Shown here: positions 10,594-18,294 of the stretch, one piece after another | How the letters are laid out: every line of letters begins with the position of its first letter | How positions within the stretch are numbered: the stretch's first letter is position 1 | Assembly (NCBI GenBank): GCA_002255365.1 | Contig: NCBI01000004.1 | Location: 124,001 to 188,000 of the forward strand | DNA: 64,000 nucleotides | Direction: 5' to 3' | Source: Chromatiales bacterium 21-64-14 | Lineage (GTDB): Bacteria; Pseudomonadota; Gammaproteobacteria; 21-64-14 | Notes under the pieces: model-generated | What the model was told of the DNA's origin: nothing | The model's input: the letters and a program-made list of their open reading frames with translations, nothing else | Databases searched by the model: none | Made by a program: the position numbers and the translations under genes

Positions 10594-11340
10594 GTGGCTT
10601 CCGAGCACTGGGTCTTCGGGTATCACGCGGTGCGCGCGGCCCTCTCTGAGGGCGCCGACCACGTGGAGGTCCTGTGGGTGCAACTGGGCCGGCGCGATGC
10701 CCGGATCGCAGGGTTGATGGGCCGGGCGGAGGCCGCCGGCGTGGTGATCCACCGCGCCCCCCGCGCGGCCTTGGACGAGCGCTGCGGCGGTGGCCGTCAC
10801 CAGGGGGTCGTGGCGCGCTGCCGTACGCCGCCCGCGGTCCAGACGGTGGACCTGGATTCCCTGCTGGCGGCGGCTGGCGCGGACTTGTTTCTGCTGGTGT
10901 TGGACGGCGTGCAGGATCCCCACAACCTGGGAGCGTGCCTGCGCACTGCAGAGGCAGCGGGCGTTCAGGGGGTCATCCTGCCCCGGGATCGCGCCGTGGG
11001 GATCACGTCCACCGTGCGCAAGGTCGCCAGCGGCGCCGCCGAGGTGATCCCGCTGTTGCAGGTGACCAACCTGGCCCGCACCCTGCGCACGCTCCGGGAC
11101 GCGGGGGTCCGCTTGGTGGGGGCCGCTCCAGAGGCGCCGGCCACGGTGTATCAGGCCGACCTGCGCGGTCCCCTGGCCCTGGTTCTCGGGGGAGAGGAGA
11201 AGGGATTGCGGCGCCTGACCCGAGAGGGCTGCGACCTGCTGGTCCATTTGCCCATGGCGGGGCGGGTGGAGAGCCTGAACGTAGCGGTCGCGGCCGGCGT
11301 GCTGCTGTTCGAGGCGCAGCGTCAGCGCCGCGGCCGGTAG
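10594..11340 (+). CDS. rlmB: 23S rRNA (guanosine-2'-O-)-methyltransferase RlmB
   Basis: A SPOUT methyltransferase that 2'-O-methylates G2251 in the peptidyl-transferase P loop of 23S rRNA. The 248-residue protein has the substrate-binding N-terminal domain (VFGYHAVRAAL) and the three SPOUT knot motifs: NLGACLRTAEAAGV, LGGEEKGLRRL and MAGRVESLNVAVAAGV. Start is a GTG at 10594. It is downstream of rnr as in E. coli and upstream of the rpsF operon. Confidence 0.95.
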   Translation: MASEHWVFGYHAVRAALSEGADHVEVLWVQLGRRDARIAGLMGRAEAAGVVIHRAPRAALDERCGGGRHQGVVARCRTPPAVQTVDLDSLLAAAGADLFLLVLDGVQDPHNLGACLRTAEAAGVQGVILPRDRAVGITSTVRKVASGAAEVIPLLQVTNLARTLRTLRDAGVRLVGAAPEAPATVYQADLRGPLALVLGGEEKGLRRLTREGCDLLVHLPMAGRVESLNVAVAAGVLLFEAQRQRRGR

Positions 11341-11357
11341 TGGCCGCCGCGGCCCGA

Positions 11358-11386
11358 TTGCGCCGCCCCCGCCCCTCCAGTAGAAT
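11358..11386 (+). promoter_or_regulatory. Sigma-70 promoter of the rpsF operon
   Basis: TTGCGC (11358-11363), a spacer of exactly 17 bases and TAGAAT (11381-11386). Four of six -35 bases and five of six -10 bases match consensus. The predicted start is near 11393, which gives a leader of about 90 bases before rpsF. Confidence 0.65.
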
Positions 11387-11392
11387 AGCGAC

Positions 11393-11483
11393 CCTTAATT
11401 GTGTGAGCACAGCAGGGCGGTCCGCCGCCCGCCTCCTTGCCTTGCGCGTTGCGCGTCAGGCTGCCAAACCGTAAGGAGCAAGA
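11393..11483 (+). promoter_or_regulatory. Structured leader of the rpsF operon
   Basis: The leader contains a perfect hairpin GGGCGG (11415-11420), loop TCCG, CCGCCC (11425-11430), a second GC-rich region around 11440-11465 with repeated TTGCGCG/TGCGCG blocks and the ribosome-binding site AAGGAGCAAG before ATG 11484. rpsF leaders of many bacteria carry an S6:S18 binding motif with an unpaired CCG next to a hairpin; a CCG is present at 11470-11472. Autoregulation by S6:S18 is a family-based guess; the match was not modelled. Confidence 0.35.
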
Positions 11484-11921
11484 ATGAACCACTATGAGAT
11501 CGTGTTCCTGGTCCACCCGGACCAGAGTGAGCAGGTCCCCACGATGATCGAACGCTACCGTTCGAGCATCGAGTCCCGTGGCGGGAGCATCCATCGCCTG
11601 GAGGACTGGGGTCGCCGCCAGCTCGCCTACTCAATACAGAAGGTCCCCAAGGCCCACTACGTGCTCATGAACGTGGAGTGCGACCAGGAGGCCTTGAACG
11701 AAGTGACCAGCGCGTTCCGCTTCAACGATGCGGTGTTGCGTCATCTGGTAATCCGCCGCGACGAGGCGGTCACCGAGCCCTCAGTGATGGCCAAGGGCCG
11801 TGAGGAGCGCGACACCGGCGAGCGCGGCGGCGGCCGGGATCGGGATGACCGGGACGATCGGGACGATGACGATGGTCCAGTCGGCCGCCGGGAGATGGTG
11901 GAGGCCGCACCCGCGGACTGA
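11484..11921 (+). CDS. rpsF: 30S ribosomal protein bS6
   Basis: bS6 binds bS18 on the 30S platform. The 145-residue protein has the conserved core [39 protein letters not shown] and [10 protein letters not shown]. From about residue 105 it has a low-complexity, strongly charged tail of repeated Asp, Arg, Gly and Glu (for example [14 protein letters not shown]), encoded by short near-repeats of GGGACGATC. Tails of bS6 are variable and in E. coli are glutamylated by RimK; this one is longer than in E. coli. First gene of the rpsF-priB-rpsR-rplI operon. Confidence 0.96.
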   Translation: MNHYEIVFLVHPDQSEQVPTMIERYRSSIESRGGSIHRLEDWGRRQLAYSIQKVPKAHYVLMNVECDQEALNEVTSAFRFNDAVLRHLVIRRDEAVTEPSVMAKGREERDTGERGGGRDRDDRDDRDDDDGPVGRREMVEAAPAD

Positions 11922-11953
11922 TCCGGGAATTCGGGGGTCGGATTGGGACGGCG

Positions 11954-12283
11954 ATGTCACAACCTGACGGTGAACCCGCCGCGAACCGGTTGTTGATCGC
12001 GGGTGTGGTGCATCGGACACCGGATACCCGGTCGGCACCCTCCGGCATTCCACTGACCCGTTTCACCCTGGAGCACCGTTCCCAACGCCAGGAGGCTGGC
12101 TTGGCGCGTCCCGTGACCTGCCGTTTACGGGTGCTGGCGGCGGGGGATGTCTTCAGTGCCGTGGTGGGTCGGCTGCGGGCGGGCTCCCAGGTGCGGGTAA
12201 GCGGCTTTCTGCACCAGGGGGTATCGCGTTACGGGCGCGGCGAGCCAGAGTTGCACGTCGAGCACATCGAACTGTTGGATTGA
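11954..12283 (+). CDS. priB: Primosomal replication protein N (PriB)
   Basis: A single-stranded DNA-binding OB-fold protein that helps PriA reload the DnaB helicase at stalled forks. The 109-residue protein has the family pattern NRLLIAGVV near residue 11, [20 protein letters not shown] and the C-terminal [12 protein letters not shown]. It sits between rpsF and rpsR, the conserved position in beta- and gammaproteobacteria, and two genes upstream of dnaB, its functional partner. Confidence 0.93.
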   Translation: MSQPDGEPAANRLLIAGVVHRTPDTRSAPSGIPLTRFTLEHRSQRQEAGLARPVTCRLRVLAAGDVFSAVVGRLRAGSQVRVSGFLHQGVSRYGRGEPELHVEHIELLD

Positions 12284-12308
12284 GTCGGATACGATCGAGG
12301 ACAGGACC

Positions 12309-12533
12309 ATGGCACGTTTTTTTCGTCGTAGGAAATATTGCCGCTTTACCGCGGAGGGTGTAAAGGAGATTGATTACAAGGATATCGCGACCCTGCGCAA
12401 CTACATCACGGAGACCGGCAAGATCGTTCCCAGCCGGATCACTGGGACCCATTCCCGTTACCAGCGCCAACTGGCACGCGCCGTCAAGCGCGCGCGGTTC
12501 CTGGCTCTGTTGCCGTACACGGACCAGCACTGA
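12309..12533 (+). CDS. rpsR: 30S ribosomal protein bS18
   Basis: Partner of bS6. The 74-residue protein has [22 protein letters not shown] compressed here to its key features: the basic RRRKYCRF start, [13 protein letters not shown] and the signature [11 protein letters not shown] followed by the basic [20 protein letters not shown] end. A single Cys is kept, compatible with a zinc-free or partly zinc-binding form. Gene spacing (25 bases after priB) supports one operon. Confidence 0.97.
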   Translation: MARFFRRRKYCRFTAEGVKEIDYKDIATLRNYITETGKIVPSRITGTHSRYQRQLARAVKRARFLALLPYTDQH

Positions 12534-12583
12534 GGCTGATGCCAAGCGGCGTGGATCCGCAACTCTGATTCGAGGACTGCGCG

Positions 12584-13030
12584 ATGGAAGTGATTCTTCT
12601 TGAGAAGGTGGAACACCTGGGCAACCTGGGAGACCGGGTGCGGGTACGCCGCGGTTACGCGCGGAATTTCCTGATTCCCAAGGGTCGTGCCACCGAGGCT
12701 ACGGCGGTGAATGTCGCGCGCTTCGAGGAGCGGCGCGCGGAGCTGGAAAAGCACGCCGCCGAGATGTTGGGCGGCGCCGAGGCGCGCCGTGCGCAGCTCG
12801 ATCAGCTCAGTGTGACGATCGTGTCGACGGCCGGCGAAGAGGGCAAGCTGTTCGGGTCTGTGGGTGCCATCGAGATCGCTGAGGCCATTACCGCCAGCGG
12901 CATCGCGGTGGAACGGCGTGAGGTGCGACTGCCTGTCGGTCCGTTCCGTCAACTCGGGGAGTACGAGGTGACGCTGCACCTGCATGGCGACGTCGACGCC
13001 ACGGTAAAGATCTCCATCGTGCCGGAATAG
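12584..13030 (+). CDS. rplI: 50S ribosomal protein bL9
   Basis: bL9 has two RNA-binding domains joined by a long helix and helps maintain reading frame. The 148-residue protein shows the N-terminal domain [32 protein letters not shown], the central helix around residues 45-75 rich in Glu/Ala/Arg, and the C-terminal domain with [18 protein letters not shown]. dnaB begins 7 bases after its stop. Confidence 0.97.
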   Translation: MEVILLEKVEHLGNLGDRVRVRRGYARNFLIPKGRATEATAVNVARFEERRAELEKHAAEMLGGAEARRAQLDQLSVTIVSTAGEEGKLFGSVGAIEIAEAITASGIAVERREVRLPVGPFRQLGEYEVTLHLHGDVDATVKISIVPE

Positions 13031-13037
13031 ACAGCCC

Positions 13038-14444
13038 ATGCCCAAGGCGCTGTCCCAATCCGGCGATACCGCCGATGCGGCGACGGCGGCGCTGCGGGTC
13101 CCGCCGCATTCCATAGACGCTGAACAAGCGGTCCTGGGCGGGTTGATGCTCGACAACCGGGCCTGGGAACAGATCTCGGATCGCATCACTGACGAGGACT
13201 TCTACCGCCGGGATCACCGCGTGGTGTTCCATGCGATCGCAGAGCTTGCCGAGCGTGGCGCGCCCTTCGATGTGGTCACTATCGGCGAACGCCTGGAAAC
13301 CGCCAGCGAACTGGATACCGCCGGCGGGCTCGCTTATCTCGGAACGCTCGCCAAGAACACCCCCAGCGCGGCCAATATCAAGGCCTACGCGGACATTGTC
13401 CGCGAGCGTTCCATCCTGCGCCAATTGATCCAGATCGGCACTGAAGTGGCGAACAGCGGTTTCGAGCCCCAGGGTCGGGACGCCGCGGAATTGCTGGATC
13501 ATGCGGAGCGTCTGGTGTTCGATATCGCCGAGCGCGGGGCGCGCGGGCTGCGCGGCTTCTCCAGCATCCGCGACCTGCTGACCCGGGTGGTGGACCGGAT
13601 CGACACCCTCTACCAGCTCGATAATCCCATCACCGGGTTGCCCACCGGCTTTAGTGATTTCGACGATCTTACCTCGGGCCTGCAGCCTGCGGATCTGGTC
13701 ATCGTGGCCGGCCGCCCGTCCATGGGCAAGACCACTTTCGCCATGAATCTGGCCGAGCACGCCGCCATCAAGTGCAAGCGGCCGGTGGCGGTATTCAGCA
13801 TGGAGATGCCCGGCGAGCAGCTTGCGATGCGTATGATGTCCTCGCTGGGGCGCATTGATCAGCACCGCGTGCGCACCGGGAAGCTGCACGACGAGGATTG
13901 GCCGCGACTCACCTCTGCGATGGACCTGCTGGCCGAATCGCCGTTGTTCATCGACGATACCTCTGCCCTGACCCCCACGGACCTGCGCGCCCGCGCGCGG
14001 CGGCTCAAGCGCGAGCATGGGGATCTCGGGCTGATCATCATCGATTATCTGCAGCTCATGCAGGTGCCCGGCACTCGGGAGAACCGCGCCACCGAGATTT
14101 CCGAGATCTCGCGCTCTCTCAAGGCGCTGGCCAAGGAGTTGAATACGCCGGTGGTCGCCTTGTCACAGCTCAATCGCGGCCTTGAGCAGCGCCCCAACAA
14201 GCGCCCGATCATGTCGGACCTGCGCGAATCGGGCGCCATCGAGCAGGATGCGGACTTGATCGTGTTCATCTACCGCGACGAGGTCTACAACGAGGACAGC
14301 CCCCAGAAGGGCATCGCGGAGATCATCGTGGCGAAGCAGCGTAACGGCCCCATCGGACACGTGAATCTCACCTTCCTGGGTCAATACACGCGCTTCGAGA
14401 ATCTCGCACCCGAATACTACGGAAACAACCAGGGTTTCGCGTGA
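13038..14444 (+). CDS. dnaB: Replicative DNA helicase DnaB
   Basis: The hexameric 5'-3' helicase of the replication fork. The 468-residue protein has the N-terminal DnaB domain (PPHSIDAEQAVLGGLMLDN), a linker and the RecA-like ATPase domain with Walker A GRPSMGKTTFAMN near residue 231, the Walker B region LGLIIIDYLQLM and the DnaB motif SDLRESGAIEQDAD. No intein or insertion is seen; length is standard. Placed downstream of rplI, as in many gammaproteobacteria. Confidence 0.97.
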   Translation: MPKALSQSGDTADAATAALRVPPHSIDAEQAVLGGLMLDNRAWEQISDRITDEDFYRRDHRVVFHAIAELAERGAPFDVVTIGERLETASELDTAGGLAYLGTLAKNTPSAANIKAYADIVRERSILRQLIQIGTEVANSGFEPQGRDAAELLDHAERLVFDIAERGARGLRGFSSIRDLLTRVVDRIDTLYQLDNPITGLPTGFSDFDDLTSGLQPADLVIVAGRPSMGKTTFAMNLAEHAAIKCKRPVAVFSMEMPGEQLAMRMMSSLGRIDQHRVRTGKLHDEDWPRLTSAMDLLAESPLFIDDTSALTPTDLRARARRLKREHGDLGLIIIDYLQLMQVPGTRENRATEISEISRSLKALAKELNTPVVALSQLNRGLEQRPNKRPIMSDLRESGAIEQDADLIVFIYRDEVYNEDSPQKGIAEIIVAKQRNGPIGHVNLTFLGQYTRFENLAPEYYGNNQGFA

Positions 14445-14508
14445 GCGGTGGCGCCCGGCCAGGCACGCCGCCCGTCGCGCAGCGCTGGTTGGCGGGAGGT
14501 ACGGATCG

Positions 14509-15663
14509 ATGAGCGGCGCGCCGAAGCCGTCGCCCCGCGCCAGCGCCCGCATCGACCTGCGCGCCCTGCGCGGCAACCTGGAAAGGGTTCGGGCGCACGC
14601 CCCCGGGTCCCAGGTCATGGCCATCGTCAAGGCCAACGCGTATGGCCACGGCCTAGTGCCCGTGGCGCGCGCCCTTAGCACGGGGCCCGCTGCCGTGGAT
14701 GCCTTCGGGGTGGCCTGCATGGCCGAGGCGCTGGTCCTGCGCGAGGCGGGGTTGCGCCATCCAGTGCTGTTGTTGGAGGGCGTGCTCGATGCCGCGGACC
14801 TGCGGCTCGCCGTGCACCACGGCCTGGATCTCGTGGTCCATCACCCGGAGCAGTTGGCCCTCCTGGAGCACACGCGTCTCGCGGTTCCGGTGCGGGTTTG
14901 GGTGAAGCTTGACTCCGGTATGCACCGTCTCGGTTTCCCGCTCCAGCAGGCACGCGCGCTCGGGCAGCGTCTGCTCCAGTGTCCGAATGTGTCTCCCCCC
15001 CTCGCTTGGATGACCCATTTGGCCTATGCCGATGACCGGCGCAGTCTCCGTACTCCGGAGCAGTTGGAGCGTTTTCAGGCGGCGGTGAGGGATCTGGACG
15101 GTCCGCGCAGCGTGGCCAACTCGGGGGGGGTGCTGGCGTGGCCGCAGGCCCACCTGGATTGGGTGCGCCCAGGCATCATGCTCTATGGGGTCTCCCCGTT
15201 TCTGGGCCGCAGCGCGGATCAGGAGGGGCTGCGCCCAGTGATGTCCCTGCATACCCGGCTCATCGCTGTGAATCCACTGTGCAAGGGCGACGCGGTGGGC
15301 TATGGGGGTACCTGGGTGTGTCCGCAGGACATGCCGGTGGGGGTGGCAGCCATTGGCTATGGTGATGGGTACCCGCGCCACGCCGGGATCGGGACGCCGG
15401 TGCTGGTGAACGGACGCCGTGCGGCATTGGTGGGACGAGTGTCCATGGACATGATCTGCCTGGACCTGCGTGGCCATGACGGCGCGCGGGTAGGGGACCC
15501 GGTGGTGCTGTGGGGGGCGGGGCTGCCGGTGGAGGAAGTCGCCCGCCATGCCGGCACCATTCCCTACGAGCTGCTATGCGCGGTCAGCCAGCGGGTGGCC
15601 TTCACGGTCCAGGACGAGCCGGTGCTGGTGTCGACCGGGACCGGAACCAACCCCCCCTCCTGA
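14509..15663 (+). CDS. alr: Alanine racemase (PLP-dependent)
   Basis: Interconverts L- and D-alanine for peptidoglycan. The 384-residue protein has the PLP-lysine motif VMAIVKANAYGHG near residue 42, the KLDSGMHRLGF motif near residue 130 and the second catalytic Tyr region in IGYGDGYPRH near residue 284, then GRVSMDMICLDL. Start ATG at 14509. The downstream boundary is a very strong hairpin at 15700-15736. Confidence 0.95.
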   Translation: MSGAPKPSPRASARIDLRALRGNLERVRAHAPGSQVMAIVKANAYGHGLVPVARALSTGPAAVDAFGVACMAEALVLREAGLRHPVLLLEGVLDAADLRLAVHHGLDLVVHHPEQLALLEHTRLAVPVRVWVKLDSGMHRLGFPLQQARALGQRLLQCPNVSPPLAWMTHLAYADDRRSLRTPEQLERFQAAVRDLDGPRSVANSGGVLAWPQAHLDWVRPGIMLYGVSPFLGRSADQEGLRPVMSLHTRLIAVNPLCKGDAVGYGGTWVCPQDMPVGVAAIGYGDGYPRHAGIGTPVLVNGRRAALVGRVSMDMICLDLRGHDGARVGDPVVLWGAGLPVEEVARHAGTIPYELLCAVSQRVAFTVQDEPVLVSTGTGTNPPS

Positions 15664-15699
15664 GGTGAGGGCCGAATCAATAGGCCCAGGTGGAGGGCT

Positions 15700-15736
15700 G
15701 CGCGCGCCCCTGGAGCGCTCCAGGGGGGGCGCGCGC
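15700..15736 (+). terminator. Strong GC-rich hairpin after alr
   Basis: Bases 15707-15726 form a perfect 10-bp palindromic stem centred on CTGGAGCGCTCCAG. After a GGG bulge the outer arms GCGCGCG (15700-15706) and CGCGCGC (15730-15736) pair for 7 more. A moderately T-rich stretch (ATTTGTATTT, 15744-15753) follows. This is a plausible intrinsic terminator for the dnaB-alr transcript, though the T-run is weak and displaced. Confidence 0.5.
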
Positions 15737-15745
15737 CGATTGGAT

Positions 15746-15775
15746 TTGTATTTAGGCGCGGGGCTTGTCTAGAAT
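15746..15775 (+). promoter_or_regulatory. Promoter candidate for the DUF5658-like gene
   Basis: TTGTAT (15746-15751), an 18-base spacer and TAGAAT (15770-15775). The -10 is good, the -35 weak. It lies right behind the alr hairpin and about 90 bases before the next gene. Confidence 0.4.
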
Positions 15776-15864
15776 GGATCCGGGTTCCGGTTCCGCCACG
15801 GCGGCGGGTGGGGCCCGCGGACGCGACCCGGCGACGGGTAGTAAGGGCCACGGAAGGTGATCCC

Positions 15865-16368
15865 GTGCACCCAGAGAGTCCGCCGATGAAATTCCATTCC
15901 GATCCTTCCCCCACTCGTCCCTGGCCTGCCGCCGGTACCGATGTCCGTCGCCGGAGCGGCGAGCGGCGCGAGCGGCGCATCCCGGCCCTGCGTTACTGGC
16001 TCTACGGACGCCGACGGCGTTACCGCCGGCACGAAGACCAGGGTTACGTGGATATCTACGACCCGTTGCTGGTGTCGGTGTCCATCGCCACCCTGCTGCT
16101 GTCCTGCGCGGATGCTTACTACACCCTGCTGTTGATTACCAGCGGGGCGCGGGAATTGAACCCGGTTATGGACCTGCTGCTCGGGCAGGACGTGCGCCTG
16201 TTCGTGAGCGTGAAAATCGCGTTGACCGGGGTGGGTCTGCTGGTGCTGATGCTGCACAACAACTTCCGAGTCATCGGTGGCCTGCGGGTGTCGCATCTCA
16301 AATACGCGTTATTCTTTTTCTATCTCCTGCTGGTGGTCTACGAATTTCATCTATTGACCTATTATTGA
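15865..16368 (+). CDS. Small integral membrane protein, DUF5658-like
   Basis: A protein of about 167 residues with a basic, Arg-rich N-terminal part (RRRSGERRERR and YGRRRRYRRHE) and three or four hydrophobic segments: LLVSVSIATLLLSCADAYYT, then an acidic/Asn-containing turn ARELNPVMDLLL, KIALTGVGLLVLMLH and LKYALFFFYLLLVVYEF. The pattern of a CADAYYTLLLI helix followed by G..E.NP.M matches the DUF5658 family as I remember it; its function is unknown. The GTG at 15865 is preferred because GGAAGGTGA lies just upstream at 15852-15860; ATG at 15886 is the alternative. It converges on the GGDEF-EAL gene. Confidence 0.65.
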   Translation: MHPESPPMKFHSDPSPTRPWPAAGTDVRRRSGERRERRIPALRYWLYGRRRRYRRHEDQGYVDIYDPLLVSVSIATLLLSCADAYYTLLLITSGARELNPVMDLLLGQDVRLFVSVKIALTGVGLLVLMLHNNFRVIGGLRVSHLKYALFFFYLLLVVYEFHLLTYY

Positions 16369-16414
16369 GGCCCGATGTTGCTTGCGCGGCCGCTGGAGAA
16401 TCGACCATCGGGCC
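16369..16414. terminator. Inverted repeat between convergent genes
   Basis: GGCCCGATG (16369-16377) is repeated inverted as CATCGGGCC (16406-16414), starting immediately after the stop codon of the small membrane protein and ending 25 bases before the stop of the opposing GGDEF-EAL gene. The loop is 28 bases. A bidirectional transcription stop is plausible, but there is no T-run. Confidence 0.4.
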
Positions 16415-16439
16415 TTGAGTCTTGGAGCAGAACACCGGG

Positions 16440-18095
16440 CTAGGCGCGGCGTGCAGACCCGCGCAGCCGCCATGGTGAACCGGGCAGCCCGGCGATGAAG
16501 TCGGCCGCGCTGCGCGGGGTTCCCACGTACTCCCCCTGAGCGGCGTCGCAGCCCATGCCGTCGAGGGTCTCCCAGAGCCGGCGGTTGCATACCCCCTCGG
16601 CGATCACTCGCAACCCCAGATTGTGGGCCAGATCGATGGTGGCACGCACGATGACCGCGTCATTCTCGTCGGTGGCCATATCCTGTACGAAGGATCGATC
16701 AATCTTGAGTTCCTCTACCGGCAAGCGTTTCAAATAGGCGAGGGAGGAGTAGCCGGTTCCGAAATCGTCGATGGAGAGGCGGATCCCGAGCCGGTGCAGG
16801 CGGGTGAGGATCTCCAGGGCCCGTTCCTGGTCCGTCATGATGGTGCTCTCAGTGATCTCCAACACCAGCCGGGACGCAGGGACTTGGTGTGCCGCTAGCA
16901 TTCCCGCGAACGTGTCCGGCAGGCTCGGGTCCAAGAGCACCCGTGCGGAGACGTTCGCACATACGCCGATGTCGCGCCCGCTCCGGGTCCATTCAGCGCA
17001 TTGGCGCAGGGCCTCGTCGAGGACCCAGTGGGTGAGGGGATTGATCAGGCCAGTGCGCTCCGCCAGCGGAATAAACTCGTCGGGCGGGATCAGTCCGTGT
17101 TGGGGGTGCCGCCAGCGTACCAGCGCCTCTACTTCCGTCAGCTCCCGGTCGCGCATGCGCACCTTGGGCTGGTAGTGCAGTACCAAATCGTCCTGTTCAA
17201 TGGCCTGCCGCAGCTCTCCCATCAGTACCAGACGGTGTGGGCTGTACTGATCATGGGTGCGCGTATAAAAGGTGTAGCCGGTCTTCGCGTGCTTGGTGGC
17301 ATACATGGCCACGTCGGCCCGCTGCAGCAGCGTGTCAGCATCGGTGCCGTGCTCCGGGAACAGTGCGATCCCGATGCTGGCGCGGACCTCCAGGTTCAGC
17401 CCGCCCACCACGCAGGACGGCTCCAGGGCCTTCAGGAGCTTGTGGGCAGCGAGCCGGGCGCCGTCGGTGTGGCTTTTCGGTAGCAGAACGGCGAATTCAT
17501 CCCCTCCCAGGCGCGCCACGGTGTCCGGGTCGCGGAGCGCGCTCTTGAGCCGGGACGCGATCTGTTTCAGCACCAGGTCCCCGTTGTAATGGCCCAGGGT
17601 GTCGTTGATCTCCCGGAAGTGATCAAGATCCATGATTAGGACTGCCAACTGGTCCTGTTCCCGGCGCGCCGCGCTGATGGCCTGTTGCAGGCGATCATGG
17701 AGCAGCACCCGGTTTGGCAGGCCGGTAAGGGCATCGTGGGTGGCTTCGTAGGTAATCTTCTGCTGAGCGGCGGCGGCCTGTGCACGCAGGTCACTGGTCT
17801 GATCCAGGATCACAGCGCCGGCCTCGTAGGCCATGATCGAACCCGAGTATTGTCCCCAAATGGCGAATATGAACGGCATGGCATCCAGGATCCACAAGGC
17901 GAAATTGGTGCGCTGCGCCTCGACGACGGCTTCGATGGTCAGGTGGCCACTGGCCAGGTAGGCGGCCAGAAACGAGGCTACGAGCAGGCATAGGGCCGCG
18001 ATGCTTACGCCGAGCAACGCGTATTTGTTGGTCCTGGATTTGAGCAGCTGCGCGGTGCCGACCAGAGTCTGACTCGGGGATCCGGTTATCATCAT
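16440..18095 (-). CDS. Membrane GGDEF-EAL protein (c-di-GMP turnover)
   Basis: A 551-residue inner membrane protein with two N-terminal transmembrane helices (about 27-48 and 66-85), a short linker, a GGDEF domain with intact GGDEF at 197-201 and an RxxD inhibitory site (RDPD, 188-191), and an EAL domain with EAL at 323-325, ITES (414-417), DDFGTG (443-448) and KID (464-466). Most catalytic residues for diguanylate cyclase and phosphodiesterase activity are present. The usual AEGVE signature is AEGVC here (499-503) and the end is AQGEYVGTPRS instead of AQGYxxxxP. It could have either or both activities; the periplasmic loop is too short for a known sensor domain. Confidence 0.9.
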   Translation of the reverse strand: MMITGSPSQTLVGTAQLLKSRTNKYALLGVSIAALCLLVASFLAAYLASGHLTIEAVVEAQRTNFALWILDAMPFIFAIWGQYSGSIMAYEAGAVILDQTSDLRAQAAAAQQKITYEATHDALTGLPNRVLLHDRLQQAISAARREQDQLAVLIMDLDHFREINDTLGHYNGDLVLKQIASRLKSALRDPDTVARLGGDEFAVLLPKSHTDGARLAAHKLLKALEPSCVVGGLNLEVRASIGIALFPEHGTDADTLLQRADVAMYATKHAKTGYTFYTRTHDQYSPHRLVLMGELRQAIEQDDLVLHYQPKVRMRDRELTEVEALVRWRHPQHGLIPPDEFIPLAERTGLINPLTHWVLDEALRQCAEWTRSGRDIGVCANVSARVLLDPSLPDTFAGMLAAHQVPASRLVLEITESTIMTDQERALEILTRLHRLGIRLSIDDFGTGYSSLAYLKRLPVEELKIDRSFVQDMATDENDAVIVRATIDLAHNLGLRVIAEGVCNRRLWETLDGMGCDAAQGEYVGTPRSAADFIAGLPGSPWRLRGSARRA

Positions 18096-18239
18096 GCCGT
18101 GTCCTTGGGGCGGACTGTCGGAGTCCGGCGGCCGGGCGCGTTGGAATCAAGCGTGGTACAGCGAAATTAGCGGCGGTCCAGGAGGGAGGTTGAGGCGGGC
18201 GGGTGCCCCGCATGGCGGTAGCGACCCAAGCACAGGGGC

Positions 18240-18257
18240 CGCATGCTAGTATGCGGC
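18240..18257. repeat. Inverted repeat upstream of radA
   Basis: CCGCAT (18240-18245) and ATGCGG (18252-18257) flank GCTAGT. The repeat sits 38 bases before radA in the 199-base divergent region shared with the GGDEF-EAL gene, and includes TAGTAT, which could serve as a -10 hexamer for radA. Possible operator; no regulator is suggested by the sequence. Confidence 0.35.
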
Positions 18258-18294
18258 ATGTCGCCAAACCACTGAGCCACCACAGGAAGCCCCG

